64,000 nt of DNA, from assembly GCA_048499435.1 (NCBI GenBank), contig JASNZW010000006.1, positions 1 to 64,000 on the forward strand, given 5' to 3'. A program made the translations under genes and the position numbers. The notes beneath the pieces are model-generated. The model did not search any database and had not been told where the DNA came from. It saw nothing but the letters and a program-made list of their open reading frames with translations. Positions 15,001 through 22,836 of the stretch are shown here, in pieces (position 1 is the first letter of the stretch; each line of letters starts with the position of its first letter). This DNA is from DAOTWC01 sp048499435. GTDB lineage: Bacteria > Chloroflexota > Anaerolineae > Aggregatilineales > Phototrophicaceae.

Positions 15001-17293
15001 CGGGTACGTGCGGCAGCGCTGGCGGCGGCTGGCGGCTGTCGAGATCATCACGCTGCTGGCGTTCCTGGGCTTTCTGGCGGTGCGTCTGGCTAACCCGGAC
15101 CTGTGGCATTACCAGTTTGGCGGCGAAAAGCCGATGGACTTCGCCTATTTCAACGGCGTACTGCGCAGCACAATCTTCCCGGCGGTTGACCCCTGGTACG
15201 CCGGCGGCTTTCTTAACTATTACTATTTCGGCTATGTGATTGTCGGCGGGCCGACGCTGCTGTTGGGCGTTGTGCCGTCTATCGCCTACAACCTGATTCT
15301 GCCGACGCTGTTCGCGCTGACCGGCATCGGCGCTTTCAGCGTGGCCTTTAACGTGGTGAGTCACTGGCGCGAGCGCGGCAGCGGCGGCACGGCGCGGCGG
15401 GTGGGCAGCCCCTGGGTGGCCGGCGTGGCCGCGCTGCTGCTGGCGGTCGTGCTGGGCAACCTGGACACGCCGCGCGTGTTTGGCGCGGGCGTCGCGCAGT
15501 TGGGCGGCTACCAGCAGCCGCAGGGGCTGGAGTCTTTCCTGGTGACGCGCTATGTCAGCGAGACCGGCCAGCAGCCCGTCGCCGAGGTGTTCAACGCGCT
15601 GGCCGAACGCGCCAGCCGGGGCGACCTGGGCGACCGCCTGAGCTATGAGCTGGACAATTCCGTCAGCCTGGTGAACAGCCTGCTGACCGGTGTAGGCCGG
15701 ATGCTGCAGGGGCAGCCGCTGCCGATCGCGCCGAACCGCTGGTACTGGGGGCCGACGCGCGTGCTGGCCGAGACGCCGGGCGTCGAGGGGCAGGCCATCA
15801 CCGAGATCCCGTTCTTCACGTTTTTGTACGGCGACCTGCACGCGCACATGATCGCCATGCCGCTGCTGTTTATCGCGATGGCGTTCGTGCTCAACGAGGC
15901 GCTGCTGGCGGGCCGCGACCCGCGCAGCCGCGCGGCGCGCTTCCTGGCGCTGGCGCTGGGGGCGGGCACGGTTGGCCTGCTGCGCGCCACGAACACCTGG
16001 GACTGGATCACGTTTATGCTGTTGGGCGTGGCTGGCGTGGGCTTCGCCTGGTGGCTGGCGTGGCGGGCGCTGAACCGGCGCGCGCTGATCGCCCTGGCGC
16101 TGCGCGTGGGCGGCTTCGTCGCGCTCAGTTTCATCGCCGCGCTGCCGTTTACCACCTGGAACGCCACGATTTACAGCCGTGTGCTGCCCTGGACGGGCGG
16201 CAAAACGCCGCTGTGGGCGTATTTCGACCTGCACGGCCTGTTCCTGTTCCTGGTCGCGTCGCTGCTGGTGTGGGATACGGCGCGCTGGTTCCGCAGCGTG
16301 TATGTGCGCGACCTGCGCGGCATGTGGTGGCTGCTGCTGGCGCTGGTGGGGGCGGGCGCGGCGCTGGCGCTGGGCCTGCTGCTGACGGCGATGGCCGGCT
16401 ATCAGGTGGCGCTGGTGGCCGTCCCGCTGATTGTGTGGATTGCGGCGCTGTTCTTCCGCGCCGGGCAGTCGCGCGAGATGCAGGTGGTGCTGACGCTGGC
16501 CGGGCTGGCGCTGGCGCTCACGGTGGGCGTGGAATTTGTGGTGCTGGACGGCGATATTGGCCGCCAGAACACGGTGTTCAAGTTCTATGTCCAGGCGTGG
16601 ATGCTGTTCGCGGCGGCGGGCGGCGCGGCCTTCGCCTGGCTGGTGCGCGCTGCTGGTTCGTGGTCCGGCTGGCTGCGCAACGTGTGGCTGTTCGCGGTGG
16701 CGCTGCTGGTGGCGGTGGCGGCGCTCTACCCGGTGATGGCGAGCCGCGGCAAAGCGCTCGACCGGATGGCGGCGGACATGCCGCTCACGCTGGACGGCAT
16801 GGCGTGGATGCAGCATGCGCAGTACGCTGAGAACGGCGCCTGGCTGGCGCTGAACGACGATTACGCCATGATCCGCTGGCTGCAAGAGAATGTAGCGGGC
16901 ACGCCGGTAATTATCGAGGCGCAGAGCGCGCGCGAATATCTGTGGGGCGGGCGCGTCGCGATCAACACCGGTCTGCCCGCGGTGCTGGGCTGGCGCTTCC
17001 ACCAGACGCAGCAGCGCACGCTCGACCCGCTGCCGTCGCTGGTCAACCAGCGGCGGGCCAACATCAACGGGTTCTACAGCACGACCAACGCCGACGCCGC
17101 CTGGCGCGCGATTCAGTTTTACGACATCGAATACGTGATCGTCGGCGGCCTGGAACGGGCTTACTACCCGGCGGACGGGCTGGCGAAATTTGATGCGATG
17201 GCGCGCGCTGGCCTGCTGGAGCGCGTCTACGAGCAGGGCGAGGCGGCGGTTTACCGGGTGAATAGGCGCGCAGAGCCGGCGCAGGCGGGGTAG
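12053..17293 (+). CDS. Giant fusion: GT39-like half plus DUF2298 (Chlor_Arch_YYY) half
   Basis: This 1746-residue membrane protein has two GT-C-like halves. Residues 1-480 are a PMT/GT39-like membrane domain with acidic loop residues in HLHPDERFLAG. Residues 485-880 form an extracytoplasmic beta-rich region. From about 890 to the end is DUF2298, recognised by EKPMDFAYFN and NYYYFGYV near residues 1025-1060, YGDLHAHMIAMP near 1258 and DIGRQNTVFKFYVQAW near 1500. DUF2298 proteins are typical of Chloroflexota and archaea and are inferred glycosyltransferases; the substrate is unknown. An 82-base gap precedes the gene, possibly with its own start of transcription. Confidence 0.88.
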   Translation: MLDATTVSSGPRRRDRALTSARSDVLVGALLVIVVLLGGYFRFVGQNWDDFTHLHPDERFLAGVAASLGGPLHSSYGSSEEQQAQLDRCLAAYPTAGGAGGFFDADCSTWNPHNTGNGLYVYGTLPLFMARAAGDTLVRFTGNPNWAGYNGVHLVWRTLSALAEMAAVLAVFALGVQVAGRWTGLLAAALYAGAALSIQLAHFGTADAVANGFTALALLFAVRAQFGGRWADYALFGLMFGAALASRINLAPLAGLIVLAVGVRALPALGHGLRWAERERTLLREAVGLALAGAVTLVVFRLTNPYAFMGPGLFGLTPNPRWLADLNQARFLVSGQAEMPPNWQWVGRTPYLFAWGNMVLWGMGAALGLAGWLGWLWAGARLARGRAGALALLLPVVWVLGYFGWLGANWVASMRYFLPLYPALALLAAWALIELARRAGRSRLRRGLALGLLAAVTGLTLLWAVMFTSIYRQQLTRVQASHWFWENVSGDFSLRVEGAAADTPLVNVPLFNGYGGAPSDSLLGQVSPLYEGQSVSHVFIAPADGTIRTVHAPHLSAPEDDPPPATLRVALYTDLTNALLAEGTLTAVFSRADHPLGASYDIALGGPVSVRAGEAYRFVVEVVSGGPVLAAGEVVSHEGAWDDAIPYIVCTLPDGVTLADNPPPGLLSAADCNGRNAWSSLIVGHQMQMAYEDEPYKRDVMLRALDDSQYLTISSNRFYDSLARIPIRWPMSNRYYAALFSGELGYELAAVFQETFELGALRISDQHLPTFDSPAWLNEFEAEEAFHVYDHPAVFVFRKTAAYDPETARSILNEAPLNRLEAVGTNYVETCPPIFLQLGGGGCDLTLVDTVTWSSLQADEAPTQLMLTPERRAIQYSGGTWADLFDSQSAINTQPLLTVAGWWLMIVFIGWAAWPLLFALLPSFADRGYSLAKTAGLLISGWLAWYGASAGLAVWSRAGILLALALLLAGGLALALRRGAGFAGYVRQRWRRLAAVEIITLLAFLGFLAVRLANPDLWHYQFGGEKPMDFAYFNGVLRSTIFPAVDPWYAGGFLNYYYFGYVIVGGPTLLLGVVPSIAYNLILPTLFALTGIGAFSVAFNVVSHWRERGSGGTARRVGSPWVAGVAALLLAVVLGNLDTPRVFGAGVAQLGGYQQPQGLESFLVTRYVSETGQQPVAEVFNALAERASRGDLGDRLSYELDNSVSLVNSLLTGVGRMLQGQPLPIAPNRWYWGPTRVLAETPGVEGQAITEIPFFTFLYGDLHAHMIAMPLLFIAMAFVLNEALLAGRDPRSRAARFLALALGAGTVGLLRATNTWDWITFMLLGVAGVGFAWWLAWRALNRRALIALALRVGGFVALSFIAALPFTTWNATIYSRVLPWTGGKTPLWAYFDLHGLFLFLVASLLVWDTARWFRSVYVRDLRGMWWLLLALVGAGAALALGLLLTAMAGYQVALVAVPLIVWIAALFFRAGQSREMQVVLTLAGLALALTVGVEFVVLDGDIGRQNTVFKFYVQAWMLFAAAGGAAFAWLVRAAGSWSGWLRNVWLFAVALLVAVAALYPVMASRGKALDRMAADMPLTLDGMAWMQHAQYAENGAWLALNDDYAMIRWLQENVAGTPVIIEAQSAREYLWGGRVAINTGLPAVLGWRFHQTQQRTLDPLPSLVNQRRANINGFYSTTNADAAWRAIQFYDIEYVIVGGLERAYYPADGLAKFDAMARAGLLERVYEQGEAAVYRVNRRAEPAQAG

Positions 17294-17297
17294 GGGC

Positions 17298-19805
17298 GTG
17301 GTTCTGGACTGGATTGCCCGCGAGGGCGGGATTGTTCTTAGCTGGTGGGCGCTGGTGACGCTGGCCGGGCTGGCGGCGCTGCCGCTGGTGGTGCGGCTGC
17401 TGGGCGCGCTGCCCGACCGCGGTTACACGCTGGCGCGCGGCGTGGGGCTGCTGCTGGTGGGTTTTGTTTTCTGGCTGCTGGCGAGCCTGGGCCTGCTGCC
17501 CAACAGCGGCGGCAGCCTTGTGCTGGCGTGGCTGATCGTGCTGGCGGCGGCGCTGGCCGTCTATTTCCGAGGCGGCGCGCCGTTCGACTGGCGCGAGTGG
17601 TGGCGCGCGAACCGCGCGACGATCATCGCCGGGGAGCTGATCTTCGCCGGGCTGCTGTTGGGCTGGGCGCTGTACCGGGCGCATCAGAACAACCTTGTCG
17701 GCACGGAAAAGCCGATGGAGCTGATGTTCATGAGCAGCATCATGCGCAGCCCGGCGTTTCCACCGAACGACGGCTGGCTGGCTGGCTACGCGATCAGCTA
17801 TTACTACTTCGGCTATGTGATGTCCGCCGCGCTGGCCGCGCTCAGCGGCGTCAGCAGCAGCGTCGGCTTCAACATGACGATCTCGCTGCTGGTGGCGCTC
17901 ACCGGCCTGGCGGCCTTCGGCGTGGTTTACAACCTGGCGCGCTCGCGCGGGGGGCCGTCCGCCCGCCCGGCGCTGCTTGCCGGCCTGCTGGGCGCGACGC
18001 TGATCGTGTTCCTGTCGAATTTCCAGCCGGTGATCGTGGAGATTCCCTACCAGGCGCAGGCCGTTTCAGCGGACTATCTGCGCTTCTGGGACACCAAAAA
18101 CCGTGACGCATACGAGGCGGGCGCGCAGCCAGTCAACCTGTTCAACCCTGACGAGGCGCGGCTGGCTAACTGGTGGTGGTTCAACGCGGCGCGCACGCTG
18201 ACCGAGCGCGACCTGGCCGGCGCGCGCGTCAACGAGGTGATTGACGAGTTCCCGGCGTTCAGCTTCCTGCTGGCCGACGTGCACCCGCACGTGCTGGCGC
18301 TGCCGTTCGTGGTGCTGGCGCTGGGGCTGGCGCTGAACGCGCTGCTGACCGGGCGGCCGCCGGCGCGCGGCGAAATCGTGTTTTACGCGCTGTACCTGGG
18401 CGGGCTGGTGTTCCTTAACGTGTGGGACGGGCCGATCTACCTGGGCGTGCTGCTGGGCGCGGAGGCGCTGCGCCGTTTGCGCGCGCGCGGGCGGCTGCTG
18501 GCGGCGGACTGGTGGGCGCTGGCGCGGTTGGGCGTGACGCTGGCGGCGCTGGCATTTGTGTTTTACCTGCCCTTTTTCGTCGGCTTTCAGTCACAGGCGG
18601 CAGGCCTGCTGCCGAACCTGCTGCACCCAACGCGCTTCCAGCAGTATTTTCTCATGTTCGGGCCGCTGCTGCTGCTGCTGCTGCCGTTCCTGTTGAGCGA
18701 GGCGCGACGCGGCGGCGGGCGCGTCAACTGGCCGCTGGGCGCGGCGGCGGCGGGCGGCGTGCTGGGCCTGCTGCTGCTGGTGATGGTGGGGCTGACGCTG
18801 GTGGGCGCGGCCATCCCGGAGACGCGCTCGGTGGCGCTGGGCTTTGTAGACCAGAACGGCGGCTGGGAGCAGGTGCTGCCGGCGCTGGCCGCGCGCCGCG
18901 CCGAGACAATCGTGACGACGCTGGCGCTGCTGGCCGGGGTGGCGCTGGTGGTGGCGCGGCTGTTCGCGCGCCCGGCGGCGGGTGGCGACGCGGCGGACCG
19001 GCTGTACTCGCCGGCGGCGGGCTTCGCGCTGCTGCTGGTGGGCGTGGGCGCGGCGCTGAGCCTGATACCGGAATTTGTGTACCTGCGCGACAACTTTGGC
19101 ACGCGCATGAACACCATCTTCAAGTTTTATTACCAGGTGTGGGTGGTGTTCAGCGTCGCGGCGGCTTACGGCGTGTACAGCCTGCTGGCGGAGGCGCACC
19201 GCTGGTCGCCTGCCGGGCCAGCGCTGCGGGCCGGCGTGACCGCGCTGCTGGTGGCGGTGCTGGCGCTGGGGCTGATCTACCCGGCGCTGGGGATTTACCA
19301 CCGGGCGCTGCTGGAGACGGGCCGGCTGGGCGCGGCGTCGCCGTCCGCGCTGACTCTGGACGGCGGCCGCTCGCTGGTCAGCCAGGCCGATTACGACGCG
19401 GTGGCCTGCCTGAGCCAACTGGTCGGTGACACGGCGGCGGTGGTGGCTGAGGCGGTCGGCAATTCCTACGAATGGCAGTATGGGCGGGTGGCGACGCTGG
19501 CCGGCATCCCGGTGGTTATCAACTGGCCTGGCCACCAGAGCCAGTGGCGCGGGCCAACTTACGGCGCGGCCACCGGCGCGCGCCTGCAGGACATTGAACG
19601 CCTGTACACCGATTTGCGCTGGGACGTGGCGCGGGAGATCATTGAGCGCTATGGCATTGATTACGTGTTCGTTGGAACGACGGAGCGCCTGCGGTATGGC
19701 GCCGCCGGCGAGGACAAATTCCGCGAGAACCTGGCGGTTGTGTGCGACTTTGGCGACAGCCGTGTCTACCGGGCGGGCGCGGGGGAAAGGGTGGCGGGCC
19801 AATGA
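17298..19805 (+). CDS. DUF2298 (Chlor_Arch_YYY) membrane protein
   Basis: This 835-residue protein is a stand-alone paralogue of the second half of the preceding fusion. The same landmarks occur in order: EKPMELMFMS near residue 137, ISYYYFGYV near 160, LADVHPHVLALP near 326 and FGTRMNTIFKFYYQVW near 600. The Asp-x-His-x-His of the third landmark and the Asn-Thr-x-Phe-Lys-Phe-Tyr of the fourth are shared with the fusion, so they are likely catalytic or carrier-binding. It starts with GTG five bases after the fusion gene and ends in an ATGA overlap with the next gene. Confidence 0.88.
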   Translation: MVLDWIAREGGIVLSWWALVTLAGLAALPLVVRLLGALPDRGYTLARGVGLLLVGFVFWLLASLGLLPNSGGSLVLAWLIVLAAALAVYFRGGAPFDWREWWRANRATIIAGELIFAGLLLGWALYRAHQNNLVGTEKPMELMFMSSIMRSPAFPPNDGWLAGYAISYYYFGYVMSAALAALSGVSSSVGFNMTISLLVALTGLAAFGVVYNLARSRGGPSARPALLAGLLGATLIVFLSNFQPVIVEIPYQAQAVSADYLRFWDTKNRDAYEAGAQPVNLFNPDEARLANWWWFNAARTLTERDLAGARVNEVIDEFPAFSFLLADVHPHVLALPFVVLALGLALNALLTGRPPARGEIVFYALYLGGLVFLNVWDGPIYLGVLLGAEALRRLRARGRLLAADWWALARLGVTLAALAFVFYLPFFVGFQSQAAGLLPNLLHPTRFQQYFLMFGPLLLLLLPFLLSEARRGGGRVNWPLGAAAAGGVLGLLLLVMVGLTLVGAAIPETRSVALGFVDQNGGWEQVLPALAARRAETIVTTLALLAGVALVVARLFARPAAGGDAADRLYSPAAGFALLLVGVGAALSLIPEFVYLRDNFGTRMNTIFKFYYQVWVVFSVAAAYGVYSLLAEAHRWSPAGPALRAGVTALLVAVLALGLIYPALGIYHRALLETGRLGAASPSALTLDGGRSLVSQADYDAVACLSQLVGDTAAVVAEAVGNSYEWQYGRVATLAGIPVVINWPGHQSQWRGPTYGAATGARLQDIERLYTDLRWDVAREIIERYGIDYVFVGTTERLRYGAAGEDKFRENLAVVCDFGDSRVYRAGAGERVAGQ

Positions 19806-21664
19806 TTGACAGCGCAGCGCGCTCGCTGCCTGCTGCGCCGCCTGTTAGCCCGGCGCGCGTGGCGGTGCGGCTGGAGGTGATCGCGTATATCGCGCTGCTG
19901 GCGCTGGCGCTGCTGCTGCGCCTGGCGGAGCTGGACACGGTTCCGCTGTCGGCGGCGGAGGCGCACAACGCGCTGGCGGCGCAGCGGTTGGTGCAGCCGG
20001 GCGCGCCTGACGCCAGCGCCGCGCCGCCCAGCGCGCTGCTGTTCGGCGCGCAGGCGCTGACGTTCAGTCTGTTGGGCGCGTCGGCGTTCACGGCGCGGCT
20101 GCTGACCGCGCTGGCGGGCGCGCTGCTGGTACTCGCGCCGCTGCTGTTCCGGCGGCTGCTGGGGCCGGCGCGCGCGTTTATGTTCAGCCTGCTGCTGGCG
20201 TTCTCGCCGGTGGCGCTGCTGGCCGCGCGCGAGGGCAGCCCGGCGGTGTGGGCGCTGCTGGCGGCGGTCGGCGGGCTGTGGGCGGTGTCGCGCTGCTGGG
20301 AAACGCGCCGGTCGGGCTATGCGCTGTTGGCGGCGGCCTGTTTCACCGGCCTGGCCCTGCTGGCCGACCCCGCCGGTATCTGGCTGGCGCTGCTGCTGCT
20401 GGCGGCGGGCGCGCTGGCGCTGGCCTGGCTGCGCGCCGACGAGCCGGATCACCCTGGCCTGGGCGCTGTGCTGCCCTGGCTGCGCGGGCTGCCCTGGCTG
20501 GCGCTGTTAGGGACGGCGGCGCTGACGACGTTCGCGGTGGGGACGCTGTTCGCGCTGCATCTGCCCGGCCTGGGCGCTGTCAGCGAGAGCCTGCGGCTGG
20601 CGCTGGCCGGCCTGACGACCTCCCAACCGGACACGCTGCCGGCTTTTCCGCTGCTGGTTATCGTGTTCTACGAGCCGGGGACGATTGTCTTTGCCGCCGT
20701 CGGCGTGTGGCTGCTGGGGCGGCGCGGCGCTGCCTCGCTGCTGGACCGTTTCCTGATCGTGTGGCTGCTGTTGGGCGCGCTGGCGTCCGTGTTTTTCGCG
20801 GGCAGCAGCGCCGCGCACGCGCTCTGGCTGGTCGCGCCGCTGTGCGGGCTGGCGTCGGTGGCGGCGGCGGAGCTGCTGCGCGCGGACCGTCACCCGCTGT
20901 TTCAGGTCCCGGCCTGGGGGCGCTGGCTGCTGGCGCTGGTTATCGTGCTGCTGCTGCTGATCCTCACGGTCAACCTCCAGGCGATCGGGCGGTCGCTGCT
21001 GGCGCCGCCGCCGGGCGTCGGTTTCGGCGCGAATTTACAGCCGGTGAACCTCATCTGGGCGGGAATCGCGCTGCTGCTGAGCGTGCTGGCGGTGCTGCTG
21101 GTGGCCAGCCTGTGGGGCGGCGCGGCGGCGCTGCGCGGCGGCGGGCTGGGGCTGCTGGCGTTCGCGCTGGCTACGTCGCTGGGCAGCGGCTGGAACGCCG
21201 CCGTGCCGAACGCCGCCAGCCCGGCGGAGCTGTGGCATCTGCGGGCGACCGGGCACGAGATGGCGCTGCTGTCTGAGACGCTGGCGGAGCTGACGCGGCG
21301 CGAAACCAGCGGTTTTCCGCTGCTGACGGTTTACGCGCAGACTGCTGAGGACAGCCCGGCGGCCTGGGCGCTGCGCGATTACCCCAACGCCGTGTTCATC
21401 ACCAGCGCCGGCGATGCGCGCGCGCAGCCAATCGCGTTGCTGCCGCTGCAGGCTGATCCGCCGGACCTGGGCGGCAGCTATGTGGGGCAGCAGTTTATCG
21501 TCAGCCGGTCCTGGGACCCACGAACGATGCAGGCGTCGGACCTGCTGGCGTGGTGGCTTCAGCGCCGGGTGCGCGCCGGGCAGGTCGCTGCTGAGCCGCT
21601 GGTGCTGTGGCTGCGCCAGGATATCTACGATGGCATGCCGTTTGACGGCGGCCAGCCGCAGTGA
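19802..21664 (+). CDS. Multi-span GT39-like membrane glycosyltransferase
   Basis: This 620-residue protein is mostly Leu/Ala-rich membrane spans with a soluble C-terminal domain of about 150 residues. The first external loop contains LDTVPLSAAEAHNALAAQRL near residue 40; the acidic residue and histidine occupy the place of the GT39 catalytic site, where the usual Asp-Glu is weakened to Ala-Glu. ATG 19802, in an ATGA overlap with the DUF2298 gene, is chosen over upstream in-frame codons. It probably acts with its neighbours on a lipid-linked donor, though the degenerate loop leaves activity open. Confidence 0.72.
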   Translation: MIDSAARSLPAAPPVSPARVAVRLEVIAYIALLALALLLRLAELDTVPLSAAEAHNALAAQRLVQPGAPDASAAPPSALLFGAQALTFSLLGASAFTARLLTALAGALLVLAPLLFRRLLGPARAFMFSLLLAFSPVALLAAREGSPAVWALLAAVGGLWAVSRCWETRRSGYALLAAACFTGLALLADPAGIWLALLLLAAGALALAWLRADEPDHPGLGAVLPWLRGLPWLALLGTAALTTFAVGTLFALHLPGLGAVSESLRLALAGLTTSQPDTLPAFPLLVIVFYEPGTIVFAAVGVWLLGRRGAASLLDRFLIVWLLLGALASVFFAGSSAAHALWLVAPLCGLASVAAAELLRADRHPLFQVPAWGRWLLALVIVLLLLILTVNLQAIGRSLLAPPPGVGFGANLQPVNLIWAGIALLLSVLAVLLVASLWGGAAALRGGGLGLLAFALATSLGSGWNAAVPNAASPAELWHLRATGHEMALLSETLAELTRRETSGFPLLTVYAQTAEDSPAAWALRDYPNAVFITSAGDARAQPIALLPLQADPPDLGGSYVGQQFIVSRSWDPRTMQASDLLAWWLQRRVRAGQVAAEPLVLWLRQDIYDGMPFDGGQPQ

Positions 21665-21731
21665 GCATTTCGCGCCGCAGCCGTGTATCAGAGATGTGAC
21701 CGGGGGCACAGTGTGCGCCAACAGGGGGATT

Positions 21732-22319
21732 ATGGCCGAACAGCACGTATCTGCTGAGCAGCTTATCGCCTGCTGCCTGGGCGGCGACCAGAGCGCCTAC
21801 GAGGCGCTGTATAACCGCTGCGCGCCCGCCATCTACCGGCTGTGTTACAGCCTGCTGCTGGACCGCCAGGACGCGGAGGATGTGCTGCAAGAGACGTTCG
21901 TCTACGCTTTTCGCAACCTGCGGCGCTACGACGCCGGCCGGTCGGCGTTCAAGACGTGGCTGTACACGATCGCTATCAGCCGCTGCCGCAACCAGCACCG
22001 GCGGCGCGCGGCCCGGCTGGACCTGGGCCTTCTGTTTCAGCTTGAACTGCCTGGCCCGCGCGCCGAGATGCCGGAGCCGGCGGCCATGCGCCATGACGCC
22101 AGGGCAGAGGTTGAAAGCGCGCTGGCGGCGCTGTCGCCCCGTCTGCGCGAGGCGGTCGTGCTGCGCTATGGGCAGGGGCTGACGTACCGCGAGATCGCGG
22201 AGGTGATGAACTGCCCGCCTAAGACCGCCGAAAGCCGCGTGCGCCTGGCCCATGAGGCGCTGAAAAGCCGCCTGCAAACTGTTGGGCCGGCTTTGCTGGA
22301 AGACCTGCTCAGCAGTTAG
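21732..22319 (+). CDS. ECF-type RNA polymerase sigma factor
   Basis: This 195-residue protein has sigma region 2 (AIYRLCYSLL...DAEDVLQETFVYAFRNL, then FKTWLYTIAISRCRN) and region 4 (LSPRLREAVVLRYGQGLTYREIAEVMNCPPKTAESRVRLA) and nothing between but a short linker, so it is an extracytoplasmic-function sigma factor. ATG 21732 follows AGGGGGAT. The upstream in-frame extension runs back into the preceding gene and is not credible. The next gene encodes a zinc-finger anti-sigma factor. The pair probably controls surface functions, perhaps the surrounding glycosylation genes. Confidence 0.93.
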   Translation: MAEQHVSAEQLIACCLGGDQSAYEALYNRCAPAIYRLCYSLLLDRQDAEDVLQETFVYAFRNLRRYDAGRSAFKTWLYTIAISRCRNQHRRRAARLDLGLLFQLELPGPRAEMPEPAAMRHDARAEVESALAALSPRLREAVVLRYGQGLTYREIAEVMNCPPKTAESRVRLAHEALKSRLQTVGPALLEDLLSS

Positions 22320-22335
22320 GGGATGCGAGCGTATT

Positions 22336-22836
22336 ATGACTGCCTGCCACTACTGCCGCGCCCATCTTGACGCCTATCTGGCGGGCGAGCTGGCTGCGCC
22401 GGCGCGCCGCCGGGTGGCGGCACACCTGGACCAGTGCGCCGCCTGTTACCGCGTCTATGTGCAGCGGCGCGAGCTGGCACGCCAGCTCTCCCGCGAGCTG
22501 CCGCTGGTCGGCCATGCCGGCGCGCCCGATTTCGGGCAGGTATGGGTGAAAGTTCAGGCGGAGCTTCCGCGCGAAAGCGGCCACCCGATGCAGTATGGGC
22601 TGGCCGCGCTGCTGCTGGCGCTGCTGCTGCTGGTTCCCTTCACAATGGGCCACCGCGATGTCGCCCCGGTGCTGCCCACGCAACCTGCGCCGCAGCTGGC
22701 CGGCGCTGACGAGACCCCGGCGCGCGCGGCTGCCAGCGGCGAAGCGACCGCCGCGCCGCGCGCCAGCGCGCTGGAACGGCCGGCGGCGGGCACGCCGCCA
22801 ACTCTGCCAGAACCGAATCTGAGCAATGGATCATGA
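22336..22836 (+). CDS. Membrane-anchored zinc-finger anti-sigma factor
   Basis: This 166-residue protein has an N-terminal zf-HC2 domain: CHYC at residues 4-7 and the H-x3-C-x2-C motif HLDQCAAC near residue 33. A single membrane span lies near residues 88-106 (LAALLLALLLLVPF), followed by a Pro/Ala/Thr-rich external tail of about 55 residues. It would hold the sigma factor encoded just upstream at the membrane until an envelope signal arrives. ATG 22336 is chosen because it starts right at the zinc finger. Its end overlaps the next gene. Confidence 0.88.
   Translation: MTACHYCRAHLDAYLAGELAAPARRRVAAHLDQCAACYRVYVQRRELARQLSRELPLVGHAGAPDFGQVWVKVQAELPRESGHPMQYGLAALLLALLLLVPFTMGHRDVAPVLPTQPAPQLAGADETPARAAASGEATAAPRASALERPAAGTPPTLPEPNLSNGS

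Noticed and set aside
13607..17002. 1131-codon minus-strand ORF
   Set aside because: It is a long antisense frame caused by high GC in the DUF2298 fusion; composition is Arg/Gln/His-rich and no motif is present. The same holds for other long antisense frames in 6438-26797.
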